Shown here piece by piece: positions 52,129 to 61,546 of a stretch of DNA of 64,000 bases; the first letter of the stretch is position 1, and each line of letters begins with the position of its first letter. Below the pieces are notes generated by a model. It saw only the letters and a list, made by a program, of their open reading frames with translations. It made no database searches and was not told the origin of the DNA. The translations under genes were made by a program, and so were the position numbers. Origin of the DNA: Sulfurovum sp. (lineage in GTDB: Bacteria; Campylobacterota; Campylobacteria; Campylobacterales; Sulfurovaceae); contig NZ_WGDD01000054.1 in assembly GCF_015493435.1 (NCBI RefSeq), forward strand, positions 1 to 64,000. Reading direction: 5' to 3'.

Positions 52129-53049
52129 TTAAATGTCAAAGAGTTCGGTAGAGAGATAACGTTCTGCGGTATCACACAGAACAGTAACGATCACTTTGCC
52201 TTTGTTTTGAGGACGAGACGCTGCAAGAGAGGCGGCATAAAGGTTGGCTCCAGAAGAAATACCGATAAGCAGCCCTTCTTCTTTTGCTATTTTTTGTGCC
52301 ATGTTGAAGGCGTCCTCATTGCTGACGGTAATGACTTCATTGTAAATTTCTGTGTTGAGAATGCCGGGTACGAAGCCTGCTCCGATACCCTGTATCTTGT
52401 GGGCACCTGCTGCCCTGCCTGAAAGTACTGCGGAGTTTTCCGGTTCGACCGCAATGGCTTGCAGTGAGGGGATTTCCGCTTTGAGTACTTCGGAGGTTCC
52501 TGTAAGTGTGCCTCCGGTTCCTACCGCTGCTACAAAAATGTCAACTTTTCCGCCTGTATCTCTCAGAATTTCCGGGGCAGTGGTTTTGCGGTGAATATCC
52601 GGATTGTCCGTATTGTTGAACTGTTGCAGAACAATTGCATTGTCAATCTCCTTTGCGAGGGCATCGGCTTTCTCAATGGCACCGTTCATACCGTTTGCAG
52701 CAGGTGTCAGCACCAGTTCCGCACCAAGATAGGCAAGAAGTTTGCGCCGTTCGATACTCATGGAGTCAGGCATCGTCAGGATCAGTTTCAAGCCTCTGGC
52801 TGCACATATCGCAGCCAAACCGATGCCGGTATTGCCGCTTGTAGGTTCAATAATAGTACTCTTCTGCGTAATGTGGCCGTGTTTCATTGCTTCATTGATC
52901 ATATTGAATGCGATCCTGTCTTTGACCGAAGAGGTAGGATTCATGAATTCACATTTCCCCAGAATGGTAGCCCCTGTTTCTCTGGAAAGGGAATTGATCT
53001 TTACAAGCGGGGTATTGCCGATAAGATCTTCGATGCTGTTGGCGATCAT
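52129..53049 (-). CDS. cysK: Cysteine synthase A (O-acetylserine sulfhydrylase)
   Basis: 306 residues, PLP-dependent. Seen: NSIEDLIGNTPLVKINSL, the PLP-Lys segment NPTSSVKDRIAFNMI, the substrate loop PTSGNTGIGLA, AVGTGGTLTG (phosphate loop), and IQGIGAGFVPGIL near the C-terminal part. Makes cysteine from O-acetylserine and sulfide. No cysE is adjacent. Possible regulation by the LysR protein 1.1 kb away is speculative. Confidence 0.97.
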   Translation of the reverse strand: MIANSIEDLIGNTPLVKINSLSRETGATILGKCEFMNPTSSVKDRIAFNMINEAMKHGHITQKSTIIEPTSGNTGIGLAAICAARGLKLILTMPDSMSIERRKLLAYLGAELVLTPAANGMNGAIEKADALAKEIDNAIVLQQFNNTDNPDIHRKTTAPEILRDTGGKVDIFVAAVGTGGTLTGTSEVLKAEIPSLQAIAVEPENSAVLSGRAAGAHKIQGIGAGFVPGILNTEIYNEVITVSNEDAFNMAQKIAKEEGLLIGISSGANLYAASLAASRPQNKGKVIVTVLCDTAERYLSTELFDI

Positions 53050-53113
53050 TGGTACTCCTCATAGGTATATCGGGCAGAACCCGAACAGTATTATGCAAAA
53101 TGATACTATATTA

Positions 53114-53758
53114 TTACTTTTGGCTTAATGGTTTAAATTCAAAGTTTTCATCATCATACGATTCTATGGTGCCGTCCTCAAGGTTGTAGTGCCAGCCGTG
53201 AAGGAAGAGTGTACCGTCCTCAACACGTTTTCTTACAGCCGGATAGGTCAGCAGGTTGTCCAACTGGTAGATGACGGACATTTGTTCCGTATAGCAGTGC
53301 AGGACTTCTGTTGTACTTTCTCTATGTGCAAGAAGCGCCACTTTCTTTGCTTCCTGCCCGAGTTCAAGCCATTTGATGGTATGTATGTTTTCCTGGGTCG
53401 GTTCAATTTCTTTGTAGAGTGCGGCAATGGCACCGCAGTGGGAGTGTCCACAGACAATAATGTCGGAAACCTCAAGAATGCTGACAGCATACTCTATGGC
53501 AGAAGCGGTAGCATGAAAATCCGCATCGGGATTGAACGGTGCAACAAAGTTGCCTATATTTCTGACAATGAAGAGATCTCCGGGTTTGGAATTCGTGATC
53601 ATGGCAGGCATGACCCTTGAATCACTGCAGCCGATAAAAAGTGCTTTGGGCTGCTGGCCTTCCTCCACCAGTTTTCTGAAACGCTCTTTATTTTTGTTAA
53701 AAGCGATTTTCCTGAAAGCTTCGTGTCCGGTTTCAAAGTTTTGAAAGCGACTATCCAT
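53114..53758 (-). CDS. Beta-class carbonic anhydrase
   Basis: 214 residues. Zinc ligands and catalytic dyad are visible in ALFIGCSDSRVMPAM (Cys, Asp, Arg) and IIVCGHSHCGAIAAL (His, Cys). Interconverts CO2 and bicarbonate. Because many Campylobacterota fix carbon by the reductive TCA cycle, bicarbonate supply is a plausible role; it can also serve pyrimidine synthesis, and it overlaps pyrC by 8 bases. ATG 53758 starts MDSRFQNFETG; the longer upstream extension lies inside pyrC. Confidence 0.95.
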   Translation of the reverse strand: MDSRFQNFETGHEAFRKIAFNKNKERFRKLVEEGQQPKALFIGCSDSRVMPAMITNSKPGDLFIVRNIGNFVAPFNPDADFHATASAIEYAVSILEVSDIIVCGHSHCGAIAALYKEIEPTQENIHTIKWLELGQEAKKVALLAHRESTTEVLHCYTEQMSVIYQLDNLLTYPAVRKRVEDGTLFLHGWHYNLEDGTIESYDDENFEFKPLSQK

Positions 53759-54773
53759 GTCTGACTCCTTTAATGCTGTAGGCGATCTCTTCCGAGGCAT
53801 ACATAGGTACGACACCGTTATATTCAGCCGGCACACGGAAAGGTTCTTTCTCCAGTATCACTTTTTTGGAAAGCGGTGCTATGCCATAGATCTTCTGGGC
53901 ATTCCCCGAAATAAATGCCTGAATATGCTCCAATGACCGATGTGTGTCAAAAAGCTCTGTGAGCAATTGCAGCGCGATGGGGGCGGTAAAGACACCGGCA
54001 GCGCATCCGCATGTCTCTTTGGCATGTCTGGGGTGCGGGGCAGAGTCTGAACCGAACATAACTTTCGGGTGTGCTTCCAATGCAACTTTAAGTAAGGCTT
54101 CCCTGTCTTGGGGACGTTTGGCAATAGGTTTGCAAAAAAGATGAGGCTGAAGCATACCGCCTGCCACATCATCAAGAGTGATCAGCAGATGATGTACGGT
54201 GATCGTTGCATGAAGATTTTCAAATCTGTCCAGTGCTGCAACACTCTCTTTGGTGGTAATGTGCTCCATAATGATCTTGAGTTTGGGAAATGCAGATGCC
54301 AGTTTTTCATAAATAGAAACAAATTCAGCTTCTCTGTCCATGACGAATCCATTGGTTTCCCCGTGGATGCACAGAGGAATCTCCAAGTCGCTCATTGCTT
54401 CAAGTGAAGGGCGCAGTGCTTCGATATCAAATCCGCTGACACCTCCCTGGGAATTGGTAGTGATCCCGGCGGGATAAAGTTTGATAGCTGTGAGTTCTTC
54501 CCTGACTGATTCAAGGAAAGCCCGGTCATATTCCGATTTGAAAAAGAGGGTCATGTAGGGAGTGAAGTGCTCTTCTCCGATGGCTTCAGTGATACGCTTT
54601 TTATAGGCAAGAAGTGCTTCTTTGCTGCTGACAGGAGGAACAAGGTTGGGCATAATGAGTGCACCGCTGAATGTGGCAGCACTTGCCTTGGCAATGTTCC
54701 GGAGCATTACTTCATCTCTCAGGTGCAGGTGCATATCGAGGGGAGCATCAAGTGTTACTATGGTTGATGGCAT
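53751..54773 (-). CDS. pyrC: Dihydroorotase (class II)
   Basis: 340 residues. Metal and substrate motifs: DMHLHLRDEVMLRN, IKLYPAGITTNSQGGV (carboxylated Lys in IKLYPAG), CIHGE, HITTKESV, FGSDSAPHPRHAKE. Third step of pyrimidine synthesis. The ATG at 54773 is used (an adjacent TTG is in frame). Overlaps yidD by 26 bases at the start and the carbonic anhydrase by 8 bases at the end. Confidence 0.96.
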   Translation of the reverse strand: MPSTIVTLDAPLDMHLHLRDEVMLRNIAKASAATFSGALIMPNLVPPVSSKEALLAYKKRITEAIGEEHFTPYMTLFFKSEYDRAFLESVREELTAIKLYPAGITTNSQGGVSGFDIEALRPSLEAMSDLEIPLCIHGETNGFVMDREAEFVSIYEKLASAFPKLKIIMEHITTKESVAALDRFENLHATITVHHLLITLDDVAGGMLQPHLFCKPIAKRPQDREALLKVALEAHPKVMFGSDSAPHPRHAKETCGCAAGVFTAPIALQLLTELFDTHRSLEHIQAFISGNAQKIYGIAPLSKKVILEKEPFRVPAEYNGVVPMYASEEIAYSIKGVRHG

Positions 54774-55113
54774 CAAAATCCTTTATAACATAATAGTGGG
54801 ACCGTTCCGTATCTTTGGGTACGAACCAGTAAATAATCTTCATTTTGCCACATATTGCATTAAGTTTGCGTAAAGTGCTCTGTTTGGGGGGTGCAAAGAT
54901 GACTACTGGGTAGTCTATGCCGCCGGCAAAAAGCTGGTTACAGCGCAAAATACGAAGGGTGCTTGCCGCCAGTGCCTTATGCGGGGCATTGAATTCGAAC
55001 TGCCATTTGGCATATTCGGAACAGGTAGGATAGTACCGGCAGTTCGCCGGCAGCATTTTGGAAATATATTGATAGCCTTTGATGGGAAGAGTATAAAAAT
55101 TTTTCTTTTTCAT
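54748..55113 (-). CDS. yidD: Membrane protein insertion efficiency factor YidD
   Basis: 121 residues. PIKGYQYISKMLPANCRYYPTCSEYAKWQFE with the paired Cys is the YidD (DUF37) signature. The protein aids YidC-dependent insertion. The C-terminal half (about 80-121: VVIFAPPKQSTLRKLN...) is longer than in the short family members. Its ATG overlaps the stop of the BspA-like gene (ATGA), and its end overlaps pyrC. yidC and rnpA, the usual neighbours, are not here. Confidence 0.9.
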   Translation of the reverse strand: MKKKNFYTLPIKGYQYISKMLPANCRYYPTCSEYAKWQFEFNAPHKALAASTLRILRCNQLFAGGIDYPVVIFAPPKQSTLRKLNAICGKMKIIYWFVPKDTERSHYYVIKDFDAINHSNT

Positions 55114-57173
55114 TTTTGGTTTGGCAGGAGCAAATAGTTATTTAATGTATCGCTGTTTTTTTTGAGTTTAAGGAAAACACTTTCCATTGGTTGTATTTCA
55201 TGGGAAAAACCGGGTGTTCCCGCCGTACGTGCTTCATATCCCGTTGATGTTGTTCCGCTGCTGTTGTGGATATAGAGTGTTGCATCGCGGTAGGAATCAT
55301 TGGAACTGTCGGCCCATTCATTATAGGTACCGCTGGAATTTGTATGATGGCTGAAGAAAAGGTTGCTGATCGATATTTTAAGTGGAAATGCATTGCCGAT
55401 GAGGTAGTTTTGCTGATGTGTATCACTGCTTGCAGGCAAGTTGATACGTTTGACCCTGCTGAAAAGAGGGGAGCGGGTTGAGCCGTCTACTCCGTAGGCA
55501 GCATCATCTTCATCTGTTGTAAATGCCAATCCGCTTAAACTTGTATCTATGGACATGGTTTTATCCAGGGCGGTGATGATCCAGTATCCTTTGCCGGGAC
55601 TGACGGTATCACCGCTTTCCATCAAACGCATATCGTGGCTATTGCTTCCTGTTGTATCGACCTGTTCATACATAACCCAGTCGGCACTGTCACCGTAAGT
55701 ACCAAGTGACGTACCCAGAAGCGCTTCTATATCGTTACTGCCTGTATCGCAGGGGAAACTGACGGTTCTCCAGTTGTATGCGGTCAATGCCAGTGTCATG
55801 TCGGCACAGGGAACACAGTTTGCACCGCCGTCTTTAATGGTCCATCCGTTATTGTCAATCAGGGATGTTCTTGCATTGTCACCTTGGCAATACTGGGCAT
55901 CTGATGAGAGGGTAACGTTGTTTTGTATGCTTTTTTGACTCCAGCTGATCAGGAGGTCGTCATAGTTTGCTACAGTGAGACCGGTATTTCTAAAGAGGTT
56001 TTTCGCACTGGTAAGGTTGCTGATATCCCATGGTCCCAAAGAGCGGTTGAAAGCACTTGCTTCAAAGAACATATTGTTGATGGTTGTGACGCTGGAGGTA
56101 TCCCATCGGGATATATCTGGGTTTGCGGTAGAAGCATGATTGAACATGTATGCCATGTTAGTGACACTAGCGGTATTCCAGTTGCTAACATCCGGGTCGG
56201 CTATGGCTGCACCTGAAAACATCCGGTTGAATGTTGTTGCGGAGGAAGTATTCCAGTTGCTGACATCCGGGTTCGCCTGTATAGCATTGCGGAACATAGC
56301 ATAGAAGGTAGTGACCTGCGAGACATTCCAGTGACTGACATCAGGATTTGCAATGCCGGCACCGTAGAACATATGATTCATTTTAGTGACGCTGGATGTG
56401 TCCCAATGACTGACATCCGGGTTTGCGGAAGAAGCCGCTTGAAACATATGACTCATATTGGTAACCTTTGAAGTATCCCAGTTGCTGACATCGGGATCTG
56501 CCTGTCCTGTTGCACGAAATACTGCAGTCATGTTGGTGACTTGCGAAACATTCCAGGTACTTACATCCGGTGCCGCATCTGTACATCCCTGGAACATGGA
56601 AGAGAGATTGGTAATATGGGAAATGTCCCAGTTTGACACATCGGGGTTAACCTGGGTACAGTCCTGAAACATTTGCCGAAGACTGCTGACTTTGGAAAGG
56701 TCAGGAATGTCAGTAGCATTGACAGCAAGGTTGTCTGCCCCCCGGTAGGCTTGAACCATACTGCTCCAGATCGCAGTTCCCCATTGTTCTATGCTTAAGA
56801 GCTTTAAAACATCTGTCTGTGTGCTAGCATTGACATAGAAACGTATGCGTTTGAAACCTTTTTTGTTGCCGTTATTGTCCTTGACACGGATGGTGTATGT
56901 ACCGGCGGCCGGATAATTGCAGGTATAACTGTTGTTTCCTGTAATACCTGTTGCTTCGTCTATGCCGTCATTGTTGCAGTCCACGTTATATCCTGCACCG
57001 CTGGTACGTACCACAGGAACGGTGAACTGTGTATCGGAGGAGGCACCGGTATTGTCTGTTTTGATCTTTATGACATAATCATCTGTATCTGCAGCCGATA
57101 AAATCACGGGGGAAACAGACAGCACCATTAATCCGGTGACAAGAAGATGATATAAAGTAATATGTCTTACCAT
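55110..57173 (-). CDS. BspA-like (DUF285) repeat surface protein
   Basis: 687 residues. Signal peptide (LLVTGLMVLSVSPVILSA), a PKD-like N-terminal domain with Cys-rich DCNNDGIDE, then nine 25-residue repeats (called-protein residues about 166-390; 56004-56678) of the form MF-x6-PDVS-x-W-x-x-S-x-V-T-x-M, the BspA/DUF285 pattern of bacterial adhesins. After a DNARTSLIDNNGWTI stretch comes a beta-rich C-terminal domain ending in LLLPNQK, with no recognised anchor. Likely secreted and surface-active. Start chosen at ATG 57173 with AAAGGAAT; the longer frame overlaps lnt. Confidence 0.8.
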   Translation of the reverse strand: MVRHITLYHLLVTGLMVLSVSPVILSAADTDDYVIKIKTDNTGASSDTQFTVPVVRTSGAGYNVDCNNDGIDEATGITGNNSYTCNYPAAGTYTIRVKDNNGNKKGFKRIRFYVNASTQTDVLKLLSIEQWGTAIWSSMVQAYRGADNLAVNATDIPDLSKVSSLRQMFQDCTQVNPDVSNWDISHITNLSSMFQGCTDAAPDVSTWNVSQVTNMTAVFRATGQADPDVSNWDTSKVTNMSHMFQAASSANPDVSHWDTSSVTKMNHMFYGAGIANPDVSHWNVSQVTTFYAMFRNAIQANPDVSNWNTSSATTFNRMFSGAAIADPDVSNWNTASVTNMAYMFNHASTANPDISRWDTSSVTTINNMFFEASAFNRSLGPWDISNLTSAKNLFRNTGLTVANYDDLLISWSQKSIQNNVTLSSDAQYCQGDNARTSLIDNNGWTIKDGGANCVPCADMTLALTAYNWRTVSFPCDTGSNDIEALLGTSLGTYGDSADWVMYEQVDTTGSNSHDMRLMESGDTVSPGKGYWIITALDKTMSIDTSLSGLAFTTDEDDAAYGVDGSTRSPLFSRVKRINLPASSDTHQQNYLIGNAFPLKISISNLFFSHHTNSSGTYNEWADSSNDSYRDATLYIHNSSGTTSTGYEARTAGTPGFSHEIQPMESVFLKLKKNSDTLNNYLLLPNQK

Positions 57174-57226
57174 TGCCAACGATTCCTTTTCAATTGTTAT
57201 TATTATAACACAAAAGAAAGAATGGT

Positions 57227-58498
57227 TTATAATTTTTGTGCCTGGCCGTTCCTGATGATACATGAGGAGCTCATATTGACAGCATGATAAATGGTCGTGC
57301 CGTATTTTCTGCTGTAGTACTGTAGCAGCAGTTTCTGTAATGTCGGTTCTATGGAGGGAGTGAACCAGCCGTTATTGCTCAGTACGATCATTTTTTTTGG
57401 TCTGCCTTTGTAAAGTTTTTCGGAGGTTGCCTCAAAACAGATGGCATTGCGATAAGTGTTTCCGTCTATCTTATAGTCGGTGACATGGTTGTCAGCTTTG
57501 TAATCAACTGCACCGTCGTAAAAGACCTTGTTGACCCAGTCACTGAGAAAATCCGGAAGAGGATTGCTTTCTCCGAAAGGGACAAGCAGCACCTTGTTGG
57601 CGATCTGTATGGTGTTGTGTGTAAAGATATAGGTTGAATTTCTCGGTGTTTTTCCGTCCCAGTAGAGTCCACCGGTGACAATAGAAATATGTTCCGCTTT
57701 TTTTCTGAGTGCATCCATCAGTGAAGCAGAGCGGTTTAGGAAAAGGGGAAAAACAGACTCGGGAAGGATCACCAGGCTTTTGTTCTCATCGATCGCTTTG
57801 TCTATGGCCGCAAAAAGCATGCTGAACTGTTCAGGTTGCAGGGTTTTGTTCCATTTGTTCTCGACAGTGGTATGTGTGGTGACAATATCAATATCTTTCG
57901 GAAGTGTCGTCTTTGCCGTGGATAAAGGCTGCCAGGCGAAAAGCAGTATAAGCAGATAGGCATACTGTTTTTTCCACAGCGTCAGGACAATACCGGCAAG
58001 GATGATTGCAAACTGCCATTTTTCGATACCGAAACAGCTTTCGACAAAGATCAGCTCGGGTTTGAACCAGTCGAATCCGAAAGGGTGGATATAGCTCAGC
58101 CCCCAAAGGCCGAGGGCTTTAAGGGAAAGAGTAAAAAGTGCAGGAGGGGATGCTTCGCACCTGCCATACAGAGCATCGGAGCTTTTCGGGGTGAAGCACT
58201 GTACCCGGCAGGAGAGGTACTCAGACAGAAAAGCGATTGCCCAGAAAAGGATGGCATACAGCAGTCCCATAACGATCACAACAAGCGGAACGGCCCAGGG
58301 CATATGGTAGTGGTTGAAGCTCAAAGCGATCCACCAGAACCAGAAAATACCGGTGAAAAACCCTGCTGAGGCCCAGACGGCTTTGTCGGACGGAAGGAGC
58401 AGGTAAAGGCAGCCAAGACCCAGTATTGAGTTAAGCCAGAGGAAGGAAATTCCCCAGTGGTCGAGGTAAATAAAGGCAGAACCCAAAAGAGCGGTCAT
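57227..58498 (-). CDS. lnt: Apolipoprotein N-acyltransferase
   Basis: 423 residues. N-terminal membrane segments (about seven), then a nitrilase-fold domain with VILPESVFPLFL (catalytic Glu), PFGESNPLPDFL (contains the catalytic Lys region with LLVPFGE), and NAICFEATSEKLY holding the nucleophilic Cys. Adds the third acyl chain to lipoproteins; several predicted lipoproteins are in this window. ATG 58498 starts MTALLGSAFIYLDHWG; an upstream start would overlap yajC on the other strand. About 53 bases before the BspA-like gene. The C-terminus is a short soluble tail. Confidence 0.9.
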   Translation of the reverse strand: MTALLGSAFIYLDHWGISFLWLNSILGLGCLYLLLPSDKAVWASAGFFTGIFWFWWIALSFNHYHMPWAVPLVVIVMGLLYAILFWAIAFLSEYLSCRVQCFTPKSSDALYGRCEASPPALFTLSLKALGLWGLSYIHPFGFDWFKPELIFVESCFGIEKWQFAIILAGIVLTLWKKQYAYLLILLFAWQPLSTAKTTLPKDIDIVTTHTTVENKWNKTLQPEQFSMLFAAIDKAIDENKSLVILPESVFPLFLNRSASLMDALRKKAEHISIVTGGLYWDGKTPRNSTYIFTHNTIQIANKVLLVPFGESNPLPDFLSDWVNKVFYDGAVDYKADNHVTDYKIDGNTYRNAICFEATSEKLYKGRPKKMIVLSNNGWFTPSIEPTLQKLLLQYYSRKYGTTIYHAVNMSSSCIIRNGQAQKL

Positions 58499-58568
58499 CA
58501 AGCCCCTTGTTAGTACAAAGGTGCTAAAATGTCTACGAAAATTTTTCAATTTACTCAAAAGGATTCCT

Positions 58569-58859
58569 ATGGGAGCAGAACAAGGAAGCATGATAGGTTC
58601 ATTTCTACCGCTTATCATCTTATTTGCCATTTTCTATTTTTTGATCATTCGACCGCAGCAAAAGCAGGCTAAAACGCACAAAGAGATGCTTGCAAGCCTC
58701 CAAAAGGGTGACAGGATTGTCACAAATGGCGGTATTATTGCCACAATTGTAAAACCGGAAGACGATTTTATCAAAATCAAATTAAATGATGACACTATTG
58801 TAAAACTTGACAGGGCATTTGTATCAAAGAAAGTTGAAGTAGGCAATGAAAACGCTTAA
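58569..58859 (+). CDS. yajC: Preprotein translocase accessory subunit YajC
   Basis: 96 residues. One membrane helix (MIGSFLPLIILFAIFYFLIIRPQQKQAKTHKEML) and a soluble part with GDRIVTNGGIIATIVK, the standard YajC layout. It forms a complex with SecD-SecF-YidC. ATG 58569 has AAAAGGA upstream; overlaps secD by 14 bases. Divergent from lnt. Confidence 0.97.
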   Translation: MGAEQGSMIGSFLPLIILFAIFYFLIIRPQQKQAKTHKEMLASLQKGDRIVTNGGIIATIVKPEDDFIKIKLNDDTIVKLDRAFVSKKVEVGNENA

Positions 58860-60432
58860 TTTCAGACTGATACTTTTTATCTTTGCACTCATTTTCGGTA
58901 TTGTTTTCTCCATCCCTTCGCTCACGCAGAGTACAAGTGGGAAAAAGATCACGCTGGGGCTTGACCTTCAGGGTGGATTGCATATGCTGCTTGGTATCAA
59001 AAGTAATGTGGCGATCGCTTCGCGTACCAAATCCATAGCCGGAACGGTAAAATATATTTTTGACGATAATGATATTATTTTTGATGATCTTCGTATTGTA
59101 GATGGCGACAAGGTAACCTTTGAACTGCTTGACCAGGATGATGTACCAAAAGCAACAGCACTTCTGAAAAAAGAGATTACCGGTACTGTTCTGACACAGA
59201 ACGGTTTGAAATTCACTCTTCAAATGACACCCAAAGAGATGGCGCGAACCAAGCAGAATGCCATCAAACAGGCAGTCGATACCATTCGAAACAGACTTAA
59301 TGAATTCGGATTGGCTGAACCTACGGTAGCCAAACAGGGCGAAGACAAGATACTCGTTGAGGTTCCCGGCATCAAAACCCAGGCCGATGAACAACGTATC
59401 CGTGAGCTTATCGCCCGTGCCGCACATTTGCAGCTGATGGCTGTCGATGAAGGCAGAGCGGCAAGGGTTTCCACTATGAGTACGGCAGAAGCAAAAAGTT
59501 ACGGTGATGTGATCCTGCCGGATGTCTATCATCCAAAACAGCGTTATCTTCTTCGCCAGATCCCTGTACTGGACGGTTCTATGCTGACCGACGCCAAAGT
59601 CGGTTTTGACAAAGCCAATCAGCCGGTGATCAACTTTACCCTGAACGGGCAAGGTGCAAGAATATTTGGAGACTTTACAGCCAAAGCAGTCGGTAAACGT
59701 ATGGCGGTTGTTCTGGATAACAAAGTGTATTCGGCTCCGGTCATCAGGGAAAGGATCGGCGGAGGACATGTTCAGATATCGGGTAACTTTAAACTCGATG
59801 AAGCACATGACCTTGCGATTGCATTGCGTTCCGGGGCTCTTTTGGCACCGGTGTACGTCATGGAAAAACGTTCTGTAGGACCGAGCCTCGGTGCAGACAG
59901 TATCAGAGCCAGTTCCATGGCACTGGCACTCGGTTTCATTCTGGTCATTGCCTTTATGATGATTTACTACCGTATGGCCGGAGTCATTGCAAACGTTGCA
60001 TTGGTCGGAAACCTTTTCCTGATCCTGGCGATCATGTCTCTTTTCGGAGCGACATTGACACTGCCGGGGATGGCGGGTATCGTACTGACGGTCGGTATGG
60101 CCGTGGATGCAAACGTCATCATCAATGAGCGTATGCGTGAACTGCTGCATGAAGGGAAATCGATCCCCAAGGCAGTGGAAGACGGTTACAGCAATGCCTT
60201 TACGGCTATTTTGGATGCCAACGTAACGACCCTGATCGCCGCGGTTGTCTTGTACGCTTACGGTACCGGAGCCATTAAAGGATTTGCCTTGACAATGAGT
60301 ATCGGTATTTTGGCATCGATGCTGACAGCTATTGTCGGTACACACGGGTTCTACCAGTGGCTTATGCCGAAAATGGATAAAAAAAGATTGAATTTCTGGT
60401 TTGGAATTACAACTGACGAGGGGGTAAAATAA
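58846..60432 (+). CDS. secD: Protein translocase subunit SecD
   Basis: 528 residues. Seen: GLDLQGGLHMLLG near the N-terminus, large periplasmic P1 region, then the RND-like membrane core (ALALGFILVIAFMMIYYRMAG, GMAVDANVIINERMRELLHEG). With SecF uses proton-motive force to help export. Its stop overlaps the secF start by one base (TAATG). Confidence 0.98.
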   Translation: MKTLNFRLILFIFALIFGIVFSIPSLTQSTSGKKITLGLDLQGGLHMLLGIKSNVAIASRTKSIAGTVKYIFDDNDIIFDDLRIVDGDKVTFELLDQDDVPKATALLKKEITGTVLTQNGLKFTLQMTPKEMARTKQNAIKQAVDTIRNRLNEFGLAEPTVAKQGEDKILVEVPGIKTQADEQRIRELIARAAHLQLMAVDEGRAARVSTMSTAEAKSYGDVILPDVYHPKQRYLLRQIPVLDGSMLTDAKVGFDKANQPVINFTLNGQGARIFGDFTAKAVGKRMAVVLDNKVYSAPVIRERIGGGHVQISGNFKLDEAHDLAIALRSGALLAPVYVMEKRSVGPSLGADSIRASSMALALGFILVIAFMMIYYRMAGVIANVALVGNLFLILAIMSLFGATLTLPGMAGIVLTVGMAVDANVIINERMRELLHEGKSIPKAVEDGYSNAFTAILDANVTTLIAAVVLYAYGTGAIKGFALTMSIGILASMLTAIVGTHGFYQWLMPKMDKKRLNFWFGITTDEGVK

Positions 60433-61403
60433 TGGAACTGTTCAGAATGAAAAAACCGATCCCTTTGATGAGCCAAAGTAAACGGTTCGGAGCATTGTCC
60501 CTGACGGTTGTACTGATCTCGCTTATACTGATCTTTACGAAAGGATTCAACTACGGGATCGATTTTGCCGGCGGTACGCTCGTACAGGTCAAATATGAGA
60601 ACAAAGCACCCATAGAGAAAGTGCGGAAAGCGATCAGTGTAGACAAAAACTATGAAAGTGCAAGTGTTACCTATTTCGGTAATCCCGATGAGCTGATTAT
60701 CAGAACGAAAATGAGTTCAAAAGCACTGGGTGAAGATATCAGTGACAAAATGACACAGCTTTTAAAAGGGACAGGAAACTTTAAAATACGAAGAGTGGAC
60801 ATGGTCGGGGCCAAAGTAGGCTCCGAACTGCGTGAAAAAGGGTTGATGTCCATGTTCCTGGCGATACTCGGTATTCTGATTTATGTTTCTTTCCGGTTCG
60901 AATGGCGATTTGCCGTAGCCTCTGTTATGGCCCTGGTCCATGATGTGACCATAGCTATGGGGGCGGTAGTGCTTTTCGGCATCGAAGTCAACCTCGATAC
61001 ACTTGCTGCGCTGCTGACCATTTTGGGATATTCTCTGAACGATACGATTATTGTATTTGACCGTATTCGTGAAGGGATCAGAACGATCAAAAAACCTGAA
61101 CTGGCCTCGATTATTGATGAGTCGGTAACACAGACCCTCTCAAGAACAACGTTGACGTCACTGACCACATTCTTTGTGGTTCTGACTCTTTTCCTTTTTG
61201 GCGGAGAGATCATCAGAGGATTCAGCTTTACGCTGCTGGTCGGTGTTGTCGTAGGTACCTATTCTTCTATTTTTGTGGCCTCTCCGATCTTGATGTGGCT
61301 CGGTTTTGATGTTTCCGGTTTCAGAGAGAAAGAGGCAGAAAAAATCAAGCGGGAAAAAGAGAAAGAGAAAATGCGCTCCATGTACGAACAGGGAACACTT
61401 TAA
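60432..61403 (+). CDS. secF: Protein translocase subunit SecF
   Basis: 323 residues. Seen: GFNYGIDFAGGTLVQVKYE, and the membrane core with GYSLNDTIIVFDRIREG, TLTSLTTFFVVLTLF, SPILMWLGF. Partner of SecD. The C-terminal tail is very charged (EKEAEKIKREKEKEKMRSMYEQGTL), longer than average. Confidence 0.97.
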   Translation: MELFRMKKPIPLMSQSKRFGALSLTVVLISLILIFTKGFNYGIDFAGGTLVQVKYENKAPIEKVRKAISVDKNYESASVTYFGNPDELIIRTKMSSKALGEDISDKMTQLLKGTGNFKIRRVDMVGAKVGSELREKGLMSMFLAILGILIYVSFRFEWRFAVASVMALVHDVTIAMGAVVLFGIEVNLDTLAALLTILGYSLNDTIIVFDRIREGIRTIKKPELASIIDESVTQTLSRTTLTSLTTFFVVLTLFLFGGEIIRGFSFTLLVGVVVGTYSSIFVASPILMWLGFDVSGFREKEAEKIKREKEKEKMRSMYEQGTL

Positions 61404-61429
61404 AAATCTTTAATACAGGCAGTTGTAGA

Positions 61430-61449
61430 GTACTGTCTCCCGACAGTAC
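61430..61449. terminator. Hairpin after secF
   Basis: GTACTGTC (61430-61437), loop TCCC, GACAGTAC (61442-61449): perfect 8-base stem. Only CCGTAAAATAG follows, no T-run, so it may be a terminator of another kind or a repeat. Confidence 0.45.
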
Positions 61450-61469
61450 CGTAAAATAGTCTAAAGAAT

Positions 61470-61495
61470 AGGGTGCCGAGAGAACACAGCACCCT
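61470..61495. repeat. Palindromic GGGTGC...GCACCC element after secF
   Basis: AGGGTGCCG (61470-61478) and CAGCACCCT (61487-61495) pair with one mismatch. The CAGCACCCTGCA arm matches the GGGTGCTGTG elements at 2657-2703. Confidence 0.45.
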
Positions 61496-61546
61496 GCAAA
61501 ACCATTCTGTGTTATAATGGCATAGATAAAATAAGAAGGAGAAGTC

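Noticed and set aside
50154-53049. LysR gene as dedicated CysB regulator of cysK
   Set aside because: The two genes are convergent and separated by two other genes; no shared operator was seen, so only a general LysR call is kept.
56004-56678. CRISPR-like array
   Set aside because: The 75-base periodic sequence is coding: it encodes the 25-residue DUF285 repeats and has no constant repeat/variable spacer structure.
58795-60345. Open frame of 516 codons on the minus strand
   Set aside because: Lies opposite secD, which has full family motifs; the translation is rich in Cys, His and Gln without any domain, typical of an antisense shadow.
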